Part shown: positions 59,201 through 64,000 of the stretch, piece by piece | Position numbering within the stretch: position 1 is the stretch's first letter | Layout of the letters: each line of letters begins with the position of its first letter | Assembly: GCA_006176705.1 (NCBI GenBank) | Contig: QRFJ01002123.1 | Location: forward strand, 186,001 to 250,000 | Direction: 5' to 3' | Origin: Cocos nucifera | Taxonomy: Eukaryota > Streptophyta > Magnoliopsida > Arecales > Arecaceae | Length of the DNA: 64,000 nt | Notes under the pieces: generated by a model | Seen by the model: only the letters and a program-made list of their open reading frames with translations | What the model was told of the DNA's origin: nothing | The model's database searches: none | Translations under genes and position numbers: made by a program

Positions 59201-62147
59201 TGTTGGGAATTGTATCCTAAAGTCAATCATCTAGATTATAGATGGTTGAGCTAAATATAATTATACTTAAATTATTTATAAATAAAATTATTATTTTAGT
59301 CTTTTCATCATTTTGTGTATCTTTCTGTAATGAACTCTTCTATGATGAAGTCCTTAGGGCTATTTAGACTCGATAAAGGAGAATTTATCATTTAGTCCTT
59401 AAATTAGTTCACGACCAAATGATACGCTGTTACTTAGGATGACAACGTATCGAGTGTAGGTCATTGTGTGCCATAAGTATTGGTTGTCCTCTTAACCAAG
59501 AAGTATGAAGATACTGTTATGATATGCAGGTGAAGTATAGGAGTATATTTCACTGAACATGATCCAATCGCAGAGCTCTCTACTATTAAGAGTTACTCAT
59601 GAAGAATATAGGTATAAGTATCCCTTAGATCTGAAACCACCATGGTGACTTGCAAGCAACTCACTATACTTAAGTATTGGACTACCTGAATTTCTAATTC
59701 AGTGACGGAAGGCTACTAGGTGTAGTCAAGTACTTATGAAGTCGATGTGTATGTCAAGATGGGATTGACCCCTCCAAGTGTTGGAGCAAGTGCATCACTG
59801 TATTTCAATTTAGCAAATCCTCAGTTGGGGTGGTCCATGTGATGAACACTGAATTTTGAAATACAATGTGGATGAAATTTTTGGGTTGGCAGTAAATCCT
59901 AGATCATCCTTTGAGCATCGAGGTCAAGAGGATGAATTATACGATAATCATATGCTATAGGTTCGTCATTGTTGCATTGCAATTTTTTGATCTATTCGAA
60001 CGTCGGGTATCATTACTAGATGGTCACATCGATTAGTACAGAAAATTAGTTCTTATGCTATCGACTTAGAAATCGAACCTATGAGGTCACACATATAAGA
60101 AGTTCCTACCTGATCTAATGGCTGATCATGAGTCCTGATAACCTAGGACTCTATGGTCAAGAGTTCTACTGAACAAAAACTCTATGATCAGGAGTCCTAC
60201 TAGACTAAGACTCTATCTTTATAGGTCCCACTAGACTGGAACTCATAGTTCTACTTATCTAGGACTCTCTGATCAAGAGTCTTACTGGACTGGGACTCTA
60301 TGATCAGGAGTTTCACTAGATTAGGACTCTATCTTTATAGGTCCTACTAGACTGGAACTCAATATCCTACTTGTCTAAAACTTTATGATCAAGAGTTCCA
60401 CTGGTTTAGGACTCTATGATTATGAGTTTCATTCGTTTGGGATACTGGGTTCAAAAGTTCCACTGGTTTGGAACTCTTCAGCAGTTTCATGTTGATGGAA
60501 TTCTATTATTCGGACTCCCATCCAATTGAGACTCTAATATTTTTGAAGGATTAATTAGAAATTTGATTACTGATTAGCTCAATTTGATTGAGCAATGAGG
60601 ATTTGATCAAATCTGATCAAATTGGATTTGATTGGGTTTGACCCGATAAGATCATGGGATGACCTAATCCCTATGAAAGATTTGATCCTGATTTGATCAG
60701 GACTTAAACCTAATTAATTTCTAATTTGATTAGGATTTTATTAGATTGGGTTAAGCCTAATTTGGTTAGGTTTGATCTAATTTAATTAAATCTAAAATTA
60801 TTAGTTTGGTTGAAACCAATTAAGATAAATTCAAAGAAAGTTTGAATTTAAACTTTCTCCCTGTGCCACCTTGCTTTGACTTTTCCACTCTTGTCTCACG
60901 CCCCAAATTTTTTACGTAAGTTTTTCTCTTACAAAAGAAGGTTTCTGCATCGCTCCTCTCATCTGCTTTTGACCTGGTCCAAGCATTGGACTAGTTCAAA
61001 TAAACTTGAATTTTGAATTCAAGTTTTGGTTAGTCGGTTGAAACTTCCTATTCTTATCCTCTACATGCATCAAACTCATTTCTCACGCACACTTTTGTGC
61101 ATTTCTGAGTATGGGCATGTAGAAGGAGAGTCCTTTTATGCATCAAACACTTTGGATTGGCATTGGGAAGAGATAATCTCGACACTTCAATTTTGAATTC
61201 AAGTGTTTAGTTGAAACCATCTAACCTCTTTCTCCCTTATCCAAACCTACACGCAAATCACACTGTTAGCGCACATTTAAAATTGTTTTTCATGTGGGCG
61301 TGCATGGGTTTACATGAAAGAAGGCTAAGGGGCATGAGAGGGTTTCTTAGAGAGAGAAAATCAGAGTGGGGTGCATCCATTTGGGGTGGAAAAGTCAAAC
61401 TGGGATTCTTGTGCTTAAAATCTTTACATGCCACTTCTTTTATTTTCTAATCTATGGTCACCCATCTAATAGGTGTTTACAGAGAGGTGTATAATAGAGG
61501 GAGAGTCCCTTGATCTATGAAAAATTGTTTCATGGGAAAATTCTAAAGAGAGAGGGTGTGAGAGGATTTTTGATAATTAGGGTTTTCGGTGAGTGCAAAA
61601 TCCTAAAACTGGGACTCTGGGTTCGGATGGAGAGATTGAGTGCTATGAGTACCCGATCATCACCAAACTTCAGACACCAACTAGTCCTCCATATTCAGTG
61701 TTCTAATTTTCTAGAGTATCTAAAAGATTAGAAAGAAGGATCGATTAGATCGATCATGATCAATCGTCGAAGATTCCAGCTAGGAGCTAGCACTCTAGTG
61801 GAGCTGATCGAGATCAGGAGCTCCGTGTGGACCAACCGTTGAGGTTGGATGAGTGTACAGCTATAGCATGACACCACAGCTTCTTTCGATGGATTCAAAT
61901 TATGGAGATCAGCTACCCATGCATAGGTATCGAGTTCTGAACTCCTATCGATCAGTAGATTCGATTTGCTGATCGATCATATTTAAATTTTAAATTACAT
62001 ATTAACATGTCTAGATCTTAAGTAGGATTTATTTGATTAGATCAATGTATGCAGTAGATTAATTTTAGATTAATCTAATTCTTTCACTACTATATAATTT
62101 AAAAATATTTTTAAAATGGATACTTTTATCCTGCTCGATTTTCTTCA
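59201..62147 (+). mobile_element. Solo LTR S of an A-related copia family
   Basis: The TSD is GAGGC (59196-59200 and 62148-62152). It starts TGTTGG and ends TTCA. The sequence follows the LTR of A over most of its length but is 2947 bp against 2213 bp, partly because of a tandem array at 60130-60500. No internal region or second LTR is present, so the element was removed by LTR-LTR recombination. Confidence 0.9.
60130..60500 (+). repeat. Tandem array inside solo LTR S
   Basis: Short units of about 36-40 bp contain GGACTCTATGATCAGGAGT and CACTAGACTGGAACTC in alternating order. A larger unit of 116 bp is visible: CTCTATCTTTATAGGTCC at 60211 and 60327. The A LTR has a single GTGGAACCC-type copy at this place. 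Confidence 0.8.
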
Positions 62148-62167
62148 GAGGCTCGGGCAGAGATAGA
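62148..62167 (+). pseudogene. Continuation of the accessory gene after the solo LTR
   Basis: After the GAGGC copy the frame from 59200 continues (HEA then RAEIER) for a few codons before it enters the inverted right arm, whose plus-strand reading is not a gene. Confidence 0.55.
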
Positions 62168-62620
62168 AAGGGTTCAGGCTCAATCACTAGGATCAGGAAG
62201 TTCAAGCTTGAATTCGGAAGGAATTTCGAACTAGACTCTGACTAAGAAGAGATCATCAAGCCAAAGTTTGCAAGAAATAGTGGCGGGCACAAGCAGTGGT
62301 CGGGGAATATCTACGGACTCAGCATCACTAAGGGATAGGTCCATCAAAGCCCGACGAGCAGAGGTCCCAGAATAGGTTAACCAAGACTCTTCAGTGGACA
62401 TTCGGATCAAAGCAAACTTAGAAAAATTTCCTCAAAAAATCAAGAAAAATAAGGTGCTAGACTTTTTCGAAGAAATCAAAAGGATGAGATGCAGAAGATA
62501 CAGGAACAATCCAAACAAAGGTTTCGAGACTAACCTAGTGTGACTGAGAAGGGTTGAGGGACGATGACACCATGTAGATCGAATGGGAAGGCCCCTAGAA
62601 TAGGGGAGGACGACAGGAGG
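62168..62620 (-). repeat. Right arm of the inverted repeat, carrying the accessory gene start in reverse
   Basis: On the minus strand the ATG at 62402 opens MSTEESWLTYSGTSARRALM, then VDIPRPLLVPATISCKLWLD and LFLVRV, a TAG, then EFKLELPDPSD before the arm ends. It aligns residue by residue with 57762-57995, including the same TAG. A pyrimidine-rich 5' leader lies upstream on the minus strand. Confidence 0.82.
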
Positions 62621-63049
62621 AACCGAGCTCTCAAGCAAGAAGAAAGCTGGAGCTTAAGGAAGAAGAAGGAGATTCAAGCGAGATGAAAAATAAAGAAGAG
62701 TAGAAGTGCTTAAATAGCCTGAGGAACCCTGAGATGGTTATGATTATAGATCCCTCCTAACCAACCTTCATGTGACGCATGTCCCATTCATCATGATAGG
62801 GGTCTGGCAACGGATGGATCCTTAATGATGTCATGCCTTGGACAGACTTCTGACAAGAGTTTCAAAAAACATCCTTTTGGATGGCCATGCATTTATAAAG
62901 CTTCAGCATCGGCATGGTAGATGCCAAAATTTTCCATCCGACAAATGTAGGAAGTTAAAAAAAAAAAAGAAAGGAGAGGGAAAGGAACTTTAGCAGTCAT
63001 GATTTTACTCCCTTCCTTAAAACTTCAAACTTGAGAGTAGGAAAACTTG
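62621..63049. other. Spacer between accessory gene start and H 3' LTR
   Basis: No ORF is seen. It holds two minus-strand TATA-like sites (62708-62719 and 62892-62900). The run of A with GAAAGGAGAGGGAAAGG (about 62959-62985) and the purine-rich TTGAGAGTAGGAAAACT just before 63050 are polypurine candidates. Confidence 0.55.
62708..62719 (-). promoter_or_regulatory. Candidate TATA box for the antisense accessory gene
   Basis: The minus strand reads GGCTATTTAAGC, about 90 bp upstream of the arm with the 5' leader of the gene and about 310 bp from its ATG. A pyrimidine-rich start region follows. No experimental support. Confidence 0.4.
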
Positions 63050-64000
63050 TGTTAGGGATAAATCCACTCTTGTCAAAGTTCTATCGGGTGTTTGATCTTT
63101 GAGTGACCCCATCCAGTGGCGACGACCATGGTCGAGCTCTGATCGGTAAAGGCAATCAGGTTCCTACACCATAAATGAACGAACTCCTCCAATCGCACTT
63201 CTTTCGGACAACCCTCTCCAGCCGAGCAGAACCTCAAACAAACTTGAACAGTGTGAGCAGTCGCTTGAGTAGTTGAAGTGCTGAGGTTTTGACCCTCGAG
63301 TAGTCTAGCTTGGCCAGCTTGAAAGCTGGCCAAACTTCTTTCCTACCGAATCTCCTTCAAATCGAGTATCGCTATCACCATTGAATCTCATCTCGAGAGC
63401 CTCCGACTGATAGAACCTCCCCTGGGCAAACTTTTATGCCTTATCTTGAACTCCTCTAGGACTTCTCCTACTGTCGGACTCCTTTCAAACCACTTTAGTA
63501 GTCAAACTCCTCCCGGACTCCTCCTTCAGCTGGACTTCTTCATGAGTCGAACTCCTCCTAGACTTCTCCGCCAGTCGAACTCCTTCCAAACTCCTTCAGC
63601 CAGACTTCTCTACTAGTCAAACTCCTCCTTCAGCTAGATTTCTTCTATCAAACTTCTCCATTAGCCAAATTTCCTTCGAACTTCTCCTAGTTGCCTAAGG
63701 TTTTCCATCCAATCGAGATTTCTCTAACTCTCTCAGTAGGCTCCCTTCCGTACCCCTCTCAGCTACCCAAAAGAATCTCGGCACTTACTCTAGATATAGC
63801 AAATAACAATCAAGGCATGGTCAATCTTGAGAACACTTGAACTCCTCCAGAATAATAGTAACTATGAGCTCTTCACCGCCTGCAGCTACCCCATCCGAAC
63901 CTTGGTTGTTAAGTCCAAACAAACTAGCACATCACGATAAAGGACATCATCCTCTGTAACAAATTCCACGTGATCCCAAACAATCCACTACTAGGCGGTT
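63050..64000 (+). repeat. Putative 3' LTR of element H (continues past the window)
   Basis: TGTTAGGGATAAATCC follows a purine tract, as expected of a gypsy LTR start. The stretch has no gene; the minus-strand open frame at 63073-63333 is not recognised. A pyrimidine-rich imperfect repeat (AGTCGAACTCCTCC.GGACT, about 63450-63690) lies within it. With no second copy in view the call is tentative. Confidence 0.5.
63450..63690 (+). repeat. Pyrimidine-rich imperfect tandem repeat
   Basis: Units of ~40-45 bp contain GTCGAACTCCTCC and CAGCTGGACTTCTTC-like motifs in at least five copies, with strong purine/pyrimidine strand bias. Confidence 0.7.

Larger units (their letters stand above)
36199..63049 (+). 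mobile_element. Element H: Tat-type Ty3/gypsy retrotransposon, 5' truncated and nested into
   Basis: Order on the plus strand: protease, RT, RNase H, archaeal-type RNase H and integrase (36199-39482 and 54444-54486), a 116-bp tandem array (54591-55560), antisense ORFs (55836-57540) and a rearranged accessory gene. A putative polypurine tract and 3' LTR follow from 63050. The second RNase H and the 3' accessory ORFs are features known from the Tat lineage. The 5' LTR, leader and gag are missing: the left side joins element I at about 36190. F lies inside the integrase tail, and S inside the accessory gene. Confidence 0.78.

Noticed and set aside
63073..63333. 86-residue minus-strand ORF near the right edge
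   Set aside because: Lies in a putative LTR with no recognised domain; without a second LTR copy it cannot be tested here.

Overview
The window is a stack of nested LTR retrotransposons from a large, repeat-rich flowering-plant genome. The evidence is Ty1/copia gag-pol with tRNA-iMet primer sites, a Ty3/gypsy Tat-type pol with an extra archaeal-type RNase H, and an Athila-type element with a tRNA-Asp primer site. A monocot, possibly a palm, is my guess from general familiarity and is not proven by the sequence. I see no host gene, tRNA, rRNA or CRISPR array, and no fully intact retrotransposon gene. Most pol reading frames carry stops, frameshifts and lost catalytic residues.

Left half (1-36190). 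The oldest layer is the 3' end of a plus-strand copia element (I, 35196-36190). A minus-strand copia (E, 15932-35195, continuing off the left edge) sits in it. Two elements sit in E. One is copia A (minus, from before base 1 to 15931). The other is gag-only copia D (plus, 16713-31020). A was in turn split inside its reverse transcriptase by a young Athila-like non-autonomous element N (plus, 2184-9384, TSD ACAGC). D was split inside gag by copia C (plus, 18287-29154, TSD TGGTA).

Right half (36191-64000). The base layer is a plus-strand Tat-type gypsy element H: protease, RT with its core deleted, RNase H, second RNase H and integrase, in 36199-39482 and 54444-54486. H is followed by a 116-bp tandem array, two antisense coiled-coil ORFs, and a putative 3' LTR from 63050. 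Copia F (minus, 39483-54438, TSD CTATC) interrupts the H integrase. F's own 3' LTR is interrupted by G (plus, 39961-44520, TSD AGAGG), a deleted member of the same family.

Between the antisense ORFs and the H 3' LTR lies a disrupted gypsy accessory gene (PF04195-like). Its middle lies in the opposite orientation to its neighbours and is bounded by two inverted 450-bp arms. It carries two intron-like segments and is interrupted by a solo copia LTR (S, 59201-62147, TSD GAGGC). Target-site duplications fix the order of insertion almost everywhere. The antisense accessory ORFs are the least ordinary content; the rest is decayed transposon sequence.
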